DNA of 64,000 nucleotides from Streptomyces qinzhouensis (GTDB lineage Bacteria; Actinomycetota; Actinomycetes; Streptomycetales; Streptomycetaceae): NCBI RefSeq assembly GCF_007856155.1, contig NZ_CP042266.1, positions 2,976,001 to 3,040,000 of the forward strand, read 5' to 3'. Shown piece by piece: positions 40,882 to 48,934 of this stretch (position 1 is its first letter; each line of letters starts with the position of its first letter). The notes under the pieces were generated by a model. It saw only the letters and a program-made list of their open reading frames with translations, ran no database searches and was not told where the DNA came from. The position numbers and the translations under genes were made by a program.

Positions 40882-42312
40882 TGGTGAAGTCGCGGGGTTG
40901 CTTTCCAGGGGCCGTTCCAGGAGAGCGCGGGCGGAGTTCGCGTAGCGGATCGCGGTCTTCTCGTCCAGGCCGAAGACCTCGGCGAGGTGGAGGGCGTCAG
41001 GGCCATGGGAGAGGGCTTCTTCGAGCTGCCGGTCGACGCGGAGCTGTTCCAGAGTGGCGGCTCGGCCGCGAAGTGGTGCGGTCAGGGAGACCGCGCTGAC
41101 CGGGCCGGTGCCCAAGGCGGTGAATTTGTTGATCAGCAGGTGCAGGTTGGCGGTGTCGGGCCAGCGGCGGCGCCGATGGTCCAGCCACTCGCGGGCGACG
41201 TGCAGCGTCAGTTCGTCCATAGGCCGGACCCGCCCGTCGATCACGAGCTTGCGGTTGCCGATGTCGAGGTTGTCGAGTTGGAGACGCCGGATCGCACCGG
41301 ATCGCGCAGCGTGCACGGCTGCGAGTGCCAGGGCCAGGCGGTCCGCCGGCTTGGTGACTGCTGCGACTGAGCTGTTGACGTACTCGGGCTCCAAGGGTTG
41401 GAGAACGCCGTATTCGTGCTGGCCGACGCGGATGCGGCTGGTCGGATTCTTGAAGATGGTGCCGCTCTTCTTCGCCCGGCCGAACAGCGACCGCAGCACG
41501 ATAAGCGTGTGCCGTCGCTGGCTTCCGTGAAGGGCATCGAGCTCTGTGAGGACGTCGCCGCGGGTCACCTCGCGCAGGTGGTCGTGCTGGGCTGACCACT
41601 CCAGCAGGACGGGGCGGATCCGGTTCAGGTAGTTCCAGACCGTGGACTCGTCGCGGGGCTGGGACCGGGGGCCACCGTCGTGCAGGAGACGGGCCCAGTG
41701 CTCCACGTCGCGGCGGATTCCGGGCGCGATGCCGTCGAGCTTGCGCTCCAGCCACTGTTCGAACGACGGCGTCCGGTCGTCGTGGAAGACCCCGATGTCG
41801 GAGAGTACTTCCACTGTGCGTTGGACGCTGAGCCCTCGGGATCGCAGGGCCGGGAAGATCTCGGAGTGCCGCACGACTTCGCCGCTGACATGGCCGGACA
41901 GCACGATGACCAGCGCTCGGCCGACGTCGAGGCGGACGCCGCGAGGCCAGCCGTGAGCTTCACCGAGACGATGTGCGGTATGCCGGGCCCAGGCCAGCCA
42001 CGGGTTGTCGAGCCGGGCATGTTCCTGGCGATTGAACCGGGTGAAATCTCGGCGGGCCTCGAACAGCGGCGGCTGGAGCCAGCCGGAGACCGGCCGGTAG
42101 GCGGGGGCCGGGTCGGGGTGGCGCGGGCGACCCCGACGTCGTCCCTGCTTACCTCTGGGAGGACCGGGCTGACGCGGCCGGTGAAGGTTGGTGAAGAACA
42201 GTTGATGATGCTGCACCTTCTCCAAGTAGGGTTCCAGTACGGTGACGTGACCCTTGGCGTCCTGACCTGCCTGATGCCAGCACAGACGGCAGTACCCCTT
42301 CTTCAACCGCAC
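40858..42312 (-). CDS. Tyrosine-recombinase-like integrase, probably truncated at the N-terminus
   Basis: 484 residues from a GTG at 42312. Residues 1-20 (VRLKKGYCRLCWHQAG) look like the second half of a zinc finger; reading further upstream in frame adds SPGCRRT and then meets a stop, so the first CxxC half is missing and the gene is probably 5'-truncated. The core resembles actinobacterial phage-integrase-like recombinases: WNYLNRIRPVLLEWSAQ, TRGDVLTELDALHGSQRRHTLIVLRSLFGRAKKSGTIFKNPTSRI (SAM-like domain), LALALAAVHAARSGAIRRLQLDNLDIGNRKLVIDGRVRPMDELT and LAEVFGLDEKTAIRYANSARALL. Canonical R...HxxR...Y is not fully evident. Confidence 0.7.
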   Translation of the reverse strand: MRLKKGYCRLCWHQAGQDAKGHVTVLEPYLEKVQHHQLFFTNLHRPRQPGPPRGKQGRRRGRPRHPDPAPAYRPVSGWLQPPLFEARRDFTRFNRQEHARLDNPWLAWARHTAHRLGEAHGWPRGVRLDVGRALVIVLSGHVSGEVVRHSEIFPALRSRGLSVQRTVEVLSDIGVFHDDRTPSFEQWLERKLDGIAPGIRRDVEHWARLLHDGGPRSQPRDESTVWNYLNRIRPVLLEWSAQHDHLREVTRGDVLTELDALHGSQRRHTLIVLRSLFGRAKKSGTIFKNPTSRIRVGQHEYGVLQPLEPEYVNSSVAAVTKPADRLALALAAVHAARSGAIRRLQLDNLDIGNRKLVIDGRVRPMDELTLHVAREWLDHRRRRWPDTANLHLLINKFTALGTGPVSAVSLTAPLRGRAATLEQLRVDRQLEEALSHGPDALHLAEVFGLDEKTAIRYANSARALLERPLESNPATSPGTRGSTP

Positions 42313-42464
42313 TGTTCGCCGACATCCTGGAGAGCTGGCTGTTCAGAAGCACCGGTGACCACCTCACCGACATCGACTACGAGCCCAGCCCCGGCCCACT
42401 CCAGCCGACACCCACACCCCAGCCCCCGCACAACACCGGACGGCACCCACCACCAGCCCACTGA
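42300..42464 (+). pseudogene. Possible 3' remnant of an unidentified gene
   Basis: A plus-strand frame reads LFADILESWLFRSTGDHLTDIDYEPSPGP and then a Pro/His-rich tail to a stop at 42462-42464. The first 25 residues look protein-like, but no start or family can be given. It begins about where the integrase loses its N-terminus, so a recombination junction near 42300 is plausible. Confidence 0.25.
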
Positions 42465-42611
42465 CCACCACGCCAAACAACCACACAGCACCACCACCGG
42501 CCCCGGACCCCCGGGACCCTCACCCATGCCCGCACAACGACAAGAACCAGGCCGAACCGCCCCCACGCCCAGCATGCCGCCGACCACCACCCCGAACAGT
42601 CATCGAACGAG

Positions 42612-42780
42612 CACCGGAAACGACAAAATCCCGCCCGATCTCAATGATCGGACGGGATTTCGTTACCGCTCCTGAACTGACTCAAGAACGGCCTTGCTGT
42701 GGGCCGTTCACGGGTGCAGTTGGCCTGCCGTGTTGGGGCTGTTTGAAGATCGCTTCCCACCGGGCGAGTGATCCTTTCCC
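42612..42780. repeat. Repeat R2, homologous to R1 and R3
   Basis: AATCCCGCCCGATC-TCAAT-GATCGGACGGGATT hairpin followed by CTCAAGAACGG, GCTGTGG, TTCACGGG, and two GATC-N-TTTCCC-type units near 42749-42780. The order of elements is the same as in R1; overall identity is moderate. Confidence 0.75.
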
Positions 42781-42829
42781 GCCGGTGTGGGGCGGCGGGC
42801 CGGCGCTGGGTGGCCGGTGTGGTGCGTGG

Positions 42830-44083
42830 TCAGGCGCCGTAGTTGGGGTCGAGTGTGCCGGTGGTGGTGTAGCGGAGGATGGCGATCTTGTTGTTGGTGG
42901 TGCCGGCGAGGATGGCGCGGCCGGCGCTGTCGAGGACGACGCCGGCGATGGAGTCCTTGGTGCCGCCGCCGAGGGGGGCCTGGGCTTTGCCGCCGTTGCC
43001 GTAGCGGGTTACAGGGTTGCCGGCGGCGGTATAGCGCAGGGCGGTGGCTTTGCCGTCGGCGGTGGTGGTGCCGACGGTGGTGATCTCGGCGTTGTACACG
43101 CCGACGCTGGTGCCGGTGCCCTTGAGGGAGGGCCGGGCGATGCCGGTATCGGCGAAGGTGGTGTCCACCTTGCCGGCAGGGGTGTAGCGGGCGAGCGCGA
43201 AGCGTCCGTCGAGTGTGCCGGAGACGAGGATGCGTTCGGTGGAGTCCAGGGCGATCGCGGGGCCGGTGCGGATGGCGCGGGCGTCGTTGATGACGGCCTT
43301 GCCGTCGGTGGCGAAGGCGGTGTCCAGGCGTCCGGCGGGGGTGAGGCCGGCCATGGCGAAGGCGCTCTGTTTCTTGCCGGCGGGTTGGGTGGTGCCGATG
43401 ACGACGACGCGGCCGTTGCTGCGGGCGGCGATCGCCGCGGAGGCGTCGGTGCCCTTGTTGAAGTCGATGCGGGTGATGCCGCTGGTGCCGTAGCGGGTGT
43501 CCACTGTGCCGGCGGGGCATCCCGGGGCCTGGCCGGAGCAGTATTTGACCACGGCGAAGTCGCCCTTGGTGTTGGCCAGCAGGTAGGGCTCGCCGGCCTT
43601 GCCCAGGGCGAGGCCGGTGGCGGCGTCGCTGCCGCCCAGATCCGTCACGTTGTATCCGGTTCCGTTGAACGTGGTGTCGGTGCGGCCGCCGGCGGTCAGG
43701 CGGGCGACGACGGCATCACCTCCCGTGGTGCTGCCGGTGACCACGACCTTGCCGCCGCTGGTGACGGCGATCGCGGCGGCGGCGGCGCGGGTGGTTTTGG
43801 GGAGCGGCACCGTGGCGATGCCGTCTGTGCCGTAGTCGGTGTTCAGGTGGCCGTTGGACTTGTACTTCGCGACGATGATCTTGTCTTTGCTGGTCGCGAC
43901 CACTCCGGCCGAGCCGTCGGGGAATACGTCGACCGAGGCGACCGCCGCGCCTCCCTTGACCTCGGTGACCACCACTTTCGAGGGGACAGCCGCCGCCTGC
44001 GGGGTGGCGGCCAGTGCGCACAGGGCCGCGCCGGCCGCCACGGCCCGCACTGCATCGGATCTCACGGAACGGCAAATGATCAT
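42830..44083 (-). CDS. Secreted delta-60 repeat beta-propeller-like protein
   Basis: 417 residues from the ATG at 44083 (MIICRSVRSDAVRAVAAGAALCALAATPQAAAVPS), with AAGGAA five to six bases upstream and a Sec signal peptide. The mature part has at least six repeats of about 55-60 residues with the delta-60 signature: TGSTTGGDAVVARLTAGGRTDTTFNGTGYNV, IGTTQPAG...FAMAGLTPAGRLDTAFATDGKAV, SGTLDGRFALARYTPAGKVDTTFADTG, TNNKIAILRYTTTGTLDPNYGA. Such proteins form beta-propellers outside the cell. Function unknown. It is divergent from another secreted-protein gene. Confidence 0.85.
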   Translation of the reverse strand: MIICRSVRSDAVRAVAAGAALCALAATPQAAAVPSKVVVTEVKGGAAVASVDVFPDGSAGVVATSKDKIIVAKYKSNGHLNTDYGTDGIATVPLPKTTRAAAAAIAVTSGGKVVVTGSTTGGDAVVARLTAGGRTDTTFNGTGYNVTDLGGSDAATGLALGKAGEPYLLANTKGDFAVVKYCSGQAPGCPAGTVDTRYGTSGITRIDFNKGTDASAAIAARSNGRVVVIGTTQPAGKKQSAFAMAGLTPAGRLDTAFATDGKAVINDARAIRTGPAIALDSTERILVSGTLDGRFALARYTPAGKVDTTFADTGIARPSLKGTGTSVGVYNAEITTVGTTTADGKATALRYTAAGNPVTRYGNGGKAQAPLGGGTKDSIAGVVLDSAGRAILAGTTNNKIAILRYTTTGTLDPNYGA

Positions 44084-44239
44084 GAGTTTCCTTAGCCCGG
44101 GAGGGTGAACGGAAGGTGCGGTTCCGCACCAGCTCTTGACGACCAACAGTAACAGAACGCGACACTAAAACTACCCACCGTACATGGCGGTGAAGGAGGC
44201 CCGGCTCTCCCGGGTACCCGACAGACGGGTGAAACCGGT

Positions 44240-45781
44240 ATGCGAAGACGACTGTGCGGCGGCCTGGCGGCCGCCGCGATCGCGGCCCTGATGGGCTGTC
44301 TGGCCCCGGCGATGAGTACGGCCCCGGGTGCATCCGCCCGGGCGGCGGAGGACCCGCTGGTGGTGAAGGAGGTGGGGGTGCCCGGCCAGGACATCGGCTC
44401 GGACCTGGAGTTCGACGGGTTCACCGACGACGACCTGACGGGCTACGGCACGTACGCCACCATCTGGTCCGCCCAGCGATCCAAGGAGCAGTGCCAGGGC
44501 ATCACGGGGCCTGACATCAACCGGTGGAAGCCGGAGACCCACAAGAAGTGGCGCCGGGTCCAGGACCAGTTCACGCCGAGAGGCGCCCCGGTCTCCCTCG
44601 GCCCGGGGGAGGAGAAGCAGGTCTCCGTCCAGAAGACCGAGGCCTGGCACTGGAAGGTGTCCGCGTCGGTGGAAGTCGGCTCGCCGGCGAAGTGGGTAGT
44701 CCCGCTCCAAGCGTCCTTCACCGCCGAGTACGGCCAGGACTTCAGCACCACCAAGGGCGAGACGCTGGTCGCGAAGAACATCACCAGCGACTTTCGCCAG
44801 GTGCGGGCCATGGGCGTCTTCGACGACGTCTGGTCCGTGCAGGTCACGCCCTGGCGGTACGTCTGGCGCACGAAGGGCCAGACGATTCACGCCGGCGACA
44901 CCAGGAACAGCATCTCCCACCGCTTCGCCGCACCCAACACCGGCTGCTACATGGCCGGCAACTTCGAGAACCTGAACGTCTTCACCGCCAAGGGCGTGGG
45001 CCTCGTCCGTCAGATCCCCAACATCAAGGAGCCGCCGCCCTGCCCGTTCAGGGTCAAAGGCTCAGAGGTCGAAGTGCGGCCCACCCATGGGATCAACCGC
45101 GGGAGGCCCGACCTCACGTCCCCGGGCGTGGGCGTCAAGGTCGGGGCGGGGATGTGCGTGGAGCGGTCGGGCAAGCGCCCGGACAAAGTCGTGGAGGACA
45201 AGGACGACGACGGCAAGGTCTACGGCCGCAGCGCCTGGGTCCAGCTGAAAAAGTACGGGAAGGTCAAGGGCAAGTGCCGGGGCCCGTTCCCCGAGAGCTG
45301 CAAGCGGCACTACTGGATCAGCACCAACGACGCCACCGGCTTCAAGGTCAAGCCCCTCGTCCTCGCCAAGTGGACCAACAATGACACCGTCGCCATCCAG
45401 CCCGCCAGGGATCTGCAGCGATGGCTGGACACCCGCTCCTTCGAGAAGCAGGTCCTGCTGGGCGTCTGGGGTCGCCAAGTCGGCTGGCAGATTCAGCACA
45501 AGGATGTCGGCGTCTGGCGATTCAAAGCCACGAAAGTGGGAGGAAAATCAGACTGGTGCATGTCCGACATTAAGCATAAATATGGGAGGGGTGGAGCCGT
45601 AGAATGTTCGGAAAGCGAAAAACAACGCTTCCGGGTTCGCGCCGCCGGCCCCGGATCCTTCTTCATCCAGTCCGTGGGAGATTCCGGCATCTGCCTGGCC
45701 GTCGCAGGTTCCGGGTCCGCTACCGGGATGCCCGCATGCAACCAAGAGCAGAAGCAGGAGTGGGTCTTCTCCAAGATGTAG
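44240..45781 (+). CDS. Secreted protein with beta-rich core and lectin-like C-terminus (toxin-like)
   Basis: 513 residues. The N-terminal signal MRRRLCGGLAAAAIAALMGCLAPAM includes a possible lipobox (LMGC), but Sec cleavage after ASARA is also possible. Residues about 120-215 show alternating Ser/Thr/hydrophobic strands (EEKQVSVQKTEAWHWKVSAS, WVVPLQASFTAEYGQDFSTT), which recall, without proof, the membrane-insertion region of aerolysin-like pore-forming proteins. The last 75 residues (CMSDIKHK ... GICLAVAGSGSATG ... CNQEQKQEWVF) end with a Q-x-W motif like one beta-trefoil (ricin-type) repeat. Codon usage is slightly less GC-extreme near the 3' end. Confidence 0.7.
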   Translation: MRRRLCGGLAAAAIAALMGCLAPAMSTAPGASARAAEDPLVVKEVGVPGQDIGSDLEFDGFTDDDLTGYGTYATIWSAQRSKEQCQGITGPDINRWKPETHKKWRRVQDQFTPRGAPVSLGPGEEKQVSVQKTEAWHWKVSASVEVGSPAKWVVPLQASFTAEYGQDFSTTKGETLVAKNITSDFRQVRAMGVFDDVWSVQVTPWRYVWRTKGQTIHAGDTRNSISHRFAAPNTGCYMAGNFENLNVFTAKGVGLVRQIPNIKEPPPCPFRVKGSEVEVRPTHGINRGRPDLTSPGVGVKVGAGMCVERSGKRPDKVVEDKDDDGKVYGRSAWVQLKKYGKVKGKCRGPFPESCKRHYWISTNDATGFKVKPLVLAKWTNNDTVAIQPARDLQRWLDTRSFEKQVLLGVWGRQVGWQIQHKDVGVWRFKATKVGGKSDWCMSDIKHKYGRGGAVECSESEKQRFRVRAAGPGSFFIQSVGDSGICLAVAGSGSATGMPACNQEQKQEWVFSKM

Positions 45782-46817
45782 GCACCGTACCGGTGGAACG
45801 GGCGCCCCGCTCCACCCGGCTCATCTGACCGCACCCGGCCGTCCCTGGACGGCCGGGCGCCCCGCGGTCTCCTACTCCCGCGCCCCCAAGGCCCACCGGC
45901 CGCTTCCGGCACGCATCGGCAGCCCCGCGCCCCACGGCCGTTCAGGCCGAAGTTCCACACCCGGGAAAATTGGCCGGGCACGGCCGGGAATACGGCCCTT
46001 CGCGCGGATGAGATGCAGAGATATCAGACTTCCCGGAGAGGGATCGCGGCCGGCCCCAACGCGTCATCTCTTGATCCGTTCACTGGCACCGGAGCCGGCT
46101 GTCTCCACCACCTCTTGGCCGCCTCATGTTTTCCGCCGCACATCCCTGGCCAGATCCACGTCGACCGCTGCCGCGAGGCCCGGCCCCCTCCGCACAGGCC
46201 GGTTCACCGCGTTCCATGGACAAGCCTGCGGCAACCAGCAGCACCCGCCGGCACGCGGCTTCCGCGGCCGCACCACCCGGCGCGACAATGACATGCACCA
46301 CTGTGCCCCGGCTCTTCCCGTCGCGCTTGGGCGTCGGCGGGGCGGGGCGGCGCCGACTCGCTTCCCCAGGGGCGCCGGGGCTTGCTCCGTGCCGCGCCCA
46401 TTGCCTGCCCCGGGCCGATGTCCTCCTCGCGGTGCGGGGTGTGTGCGGTGGCGACGCGGCGCACGGGAACACCCGCGCGTTCGGGTGCCTCCATGCCTCT
46501 CACACCTCGCGTGTTTCACGCGCCGGCGCAGCCGGCAGGGCACGTCTGCGCTGTCGTTGCGAGGTGGCTGTGCGACGGTTCTGTGATCACGTGGCCCCTC
46601 TCAGCGAGGCCGGCGACCGGTCGGATATGGCCCTCAGCGTGTCAAATAACGCTTGCTGAAGACCGTCTGGCACCTGAAGTTCGACCAGTTGCGGCGTTTG
46701 CGGTCGTCTCTGAACATGCCGTGAGCCGTTGCGCTCCGCTCCCTAGTGTGTGGACAGGCCCGCTGAGGCCCTGTGCGCTGGGCCCGGCGGAGTGTCCGTC
46801 GGTGAGGGGCGGCTGGG
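45782..46817. other. 1-kb stretch without a convincing gene
   Basis: Open frames on both strands (for example 46126-46659 plus and 46204-46503 minus) have Arg/Ala/Pro-rich, Cys-scattered translations with no family likeness and look like GC shadows. The part around 46640-46760 is less GC-rich. No RNA gene or clear inverted repeat was found; it may be eroded mobile DNA. Confidence 0.5.
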
Positions 46818-47420
46818 GTGTCCGAGTTCGAGTTGCTCGACCGCAGGGAGCGGGCGCTGCGCGCCGAGGCGGACGTGCTGGACCAGGAGGCCGCGGAGAT
46901 CCGCCGGCGGCGGGAGGCCGTCGAGGCGAAGCTGCGGCGCGTCGCGGAGACCCGGGCGGCCCTCGACGAATTCCTCGTGGAGGACTCCGAGGCCGCTGGA
47001 GAGCCGGAGGCGGACGAGTCCGACGCAGAAGCCGGCCGCACAGACCCCGACGACGCAGTGGCCGCAGAAGCAGAGAGCACAGAAAGCCCCGCTGGCGACG
47101 CGGACTTGGGCTGCGGGATGCGGGAGCCGGTCGGTATGGAGGAGGCGCGGCGCCGGGCGGTGACCCTGCTGGCGTCGTCCGGACGCAAAATGCGCGCTCG
47201 TGCCATCGCGGAGGCGATCGGTGAGGACGTGTCGACGCCCGCCCGGGTGGAGACCACGCGCGGCCGTCTGAAGACCCTGGTGGCCGAGGGGGTGCTCGAA
47301 GAGGAGCCGCCGGGCGTGTTCTTCACTGCCGCCTCCCCGCTCCCCGAGGACGATGCGCCGGAACCGGAGCGGGGGGAGGCCGGCGGGGAAGGAGCGGCAG
47401 AGTCTCCCGCGTCGGCCTGA
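46818..47420 (+). CDS. Coiled-coil protein with C-terminal winged-helix domain
   Basis: 200 residues from a GTG (VSEFELLDRRERALRAEADVLDQ). Residues 5-60 are a strong coiled coil (heptads of Leu/Ala with Glu/Arg). An acidic linker of about 50 residues follows, then a winged-helix-like domain (about 110-175: ARRRAVTLLASSGRKMRARAIAEAIGEDVSTPARVETTRGRLKTLVAEGVLEEEPPGVFFTA). I recall similar small genes near transposase genes in streptomycetes, consistent with a DNA-binding accessory role, but no function is established. The tail is Glu/Pro-rich. Confidence 0.75.
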   Translation: MSEFELLDRRERALRAEADVLDQEAAEIRRRREAVEAKLRRVAETRAALDEFLVEDSEAAGEPEADESDAEAGRTDPDDAVAAEAESTESPAGDADLGCGMREPVGMEEARRRAVTLLASSGRKMRARAIAEAIGEDVSTPARVETTRGRLKTLVAEGVLEEEPPGVFFTAASPLPEDDAPEPERGEAGGEGAAESPASA

Positions 47421-47574
47421 GAGGCCGGTGCGGGGCGGATCGGCACCGCCGGGAGCCCTAGGAAGCAGTCGGCGGTGCCGGCACGCGAGCTGCCATGAGG
47501 TGGCTCCGCACGTGCGTTTGCGAGCGTAGGCGAGTGCTCGCCGCCGGGTGACCGGAGCCACGAAATCGTCGTGT

Positions 47575-47595
47575 CCGGACGCTTTTCGCGTCCGG
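47575..47595 (-). terminator. Hairpin downstream of the XRE gene
   Basis: CCGGACGC-TTTTC-GCGTCCGG, an 8-bp stem with a 5-base loop, 25-45 bases beyond the XRE stop on the minus strand. Confidence 0.5.
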
Positions 47596-47620
47596 CCGTG
47601 CACGGATCGAGGCTGTTGTG

Positions 47621-47932
47621 TCACCTATTTCTTTCGTTTCTGACGGTTCGGGGCCACAGCGGGTTCTGGACGGCGGCGCCGAGGCGGGCGACGGTGGCGA
47701 CGTCGGGCCAGGAGCGTCCGGCCAGCAGGTCGGCGATGGCCTGCCGGTTCACCCCGGAGGCCTCGGCGAGACCGCGCAGGCTGAGCCGGCGCCGGGCGAG
47801 CACCGCGGCAAGGGTGCGGGCGATGTGCTGGACGGCCGCGGCGCCGGGGTCGGCGAGGTCGGCTTCGGGCCAGGTTTCCGGGTCGCAGGCCAGCTCGCGC
47901 GGCGGGGTGCGCCGTTTCATGCCGCCGACCAT
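47621..47932 (-). CDS. XRE-family HTH protein
   Basis: 103 residues from the ATG at 47932, with AAGGAG nine bases upstream. HTH_3-type domain: AVQHIARTLAAVLARRRLSLRGLAEASGVNRQAIADLLAGRSWPDVATVARLGAAVQ. It is divergent from the recombinase/transposase pair, with only 75 bases between the start codons, so it is a good candidate for their repressor. An open frame continues upstream on the minus strand, but it is antisense to the recombinase gene. Confidence 0.85.
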   Translation of the reverse strand: MVGGMKRRTPPRELACDPETWPEADLADPGAAAVQHIARTLAAVLARRRLSLRGLAEASGVNRQAIADLLAGRSWPDVATVARLGAAVQNPLWPRTVRNERNR

Positions 47933-48007
47933 GCTGAAGCACTCCTTCGCGTGAAGATTGTGACCGGCCTCTTCCCCGGCTGCTTGACCAGCCGGTGGAG
48001 TTGGTCC

Positions 48008-48934
48008 GTGACATTGAGTCCGCAGGTCTCCGCCCACATCTGCGCCTACCGTCCCCGGCTGCCCGCCGAGCGGTGGAAGCCGGTGGCCGCTCCCGTGCGG
48101 TCCGTGGTCACGGCCGTCGCCCCGGGCACCTGCGACATCGCGCGGCGGCTGCTGTATGTGGTGAGCCGGCTGGCGGTGTGGGCGGACTCGGTGGGCCTGC
48201 CGCGCGATCCGGGGCTGTGGCTGCGCACCGAGACCATCGACCGGTTCGTCCTGACCGGCCTTGCGGGCCGGCCCGGCGGCACCGTCCAGACCTGCCGCTG
48301 CTGGCTGCGCCGCACACGGGAAGCGCTCGTGTGGGTGGAGCGGGGCGAGGCCCCGCCGGTGCGGATCACCGCGCACCGCTCGCCCCGGCCCCCCTACGAA
48401 GAACACGAACTGGCGGCGCTGCGCCGGTGGGCCGAGCTGCTGCCGGGCCGGGCCCGGCTCGACGGGCTGGCGCTGATGGCCCTGGCCGCCGGGTGCGGGC
48501 TGGCCCCCGGCGAACTCCGGGCGGCCCGCGGCAGCCACCTGCGGACCACGCCCGAGAACATGGTGCTGGTCGACGCACAGTGGCTGGGCCGGCTGGTGGC
48601 CTGCGACGCCCAGTGGGAGCAGACCCTCGCCGAACTGGCCGAACTGGCCCAGGACGCCTACCTGTTCCGACCGAGCAGGAAGGCCGAGGCGGCGAAGAAC
48701 CTGGTCAGCTCCTGGCCCGCCCGGCACCGCCCGCCCGCCGGACTGCCCCCGCTCGAAGCCCGCGGACTGCGCAGCACCTGGATCGTGGGCCTGCTGCGCC
48801 GCCGCATCGACCCCGCACTGATCGCACAGGCCGCGGGGATGACCTCGGCCGCCGCCCTGGCGCCCTACCTCCACTGGGTGCCCCCGCTCGCCCCCGAGCA
48901 GGCCGCCGCCCTGCTGCGCGGCCCCCGCCCATGA
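48008..48934 (+). CDS. Degenerate tyrosine-recombinase-like protein
   Basis: 308 residues from the GTG at 48008 (VTLSPQVSAHICAYRPRLPAERW), with GGTGGAG seven bases upstream. It has an N-terminal helical domain (RRLLYVVSRLAVWADSVGLP) and a catalytic-domain-like part: ALMALAAGCGLAPGELRAARGSHL, where the first catalytic Arg of the usual GLRxxE is replaced by Ala, then LEARGLRSTWIVGLLRRRIDPALIAQAAGM, which retains an Arg but lacks the His of HxxR, and a final tyrosine in APYLHWVPP. It may therefore bind DNA without full recombinase activity. Its stop overlaps the next gene by four bases (ATGA). Confidence 0.7.
   Translation: MTLSPQVSAHICAYRPRLPAERWKPVAAPVRSVVTAVAPGTCDIARRLLYVVSRLAVWADSVGLPRDPGLWLRTETIDRFVLTGLAGRPGGTVQTCRCWLRRTREALVWVERGEAPPVRITAHRSPRPPYEEHELAALRRWAELLPGRARLDGLALMALAAGCGLAPGELRAARGSHLRTTPENMVLVDAQWLGRLVACDAQWEQTLAELAELAQDAYLFRPSRKAEAAKNLVSSWPARHRPPAGLPPLEARGLRSTWIVGLLRRRIDPALIAQAAGMTSAAALAPYLHWVPPLAPEQAAALLRGPRP

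Noticed and set aside
46126..46659. 177-codon plus-strand frame in the gene desert
   Set aside because: Low-quality Arg/Ala/Pro composition with scattered Cys, no ribosome site and no family likeness.
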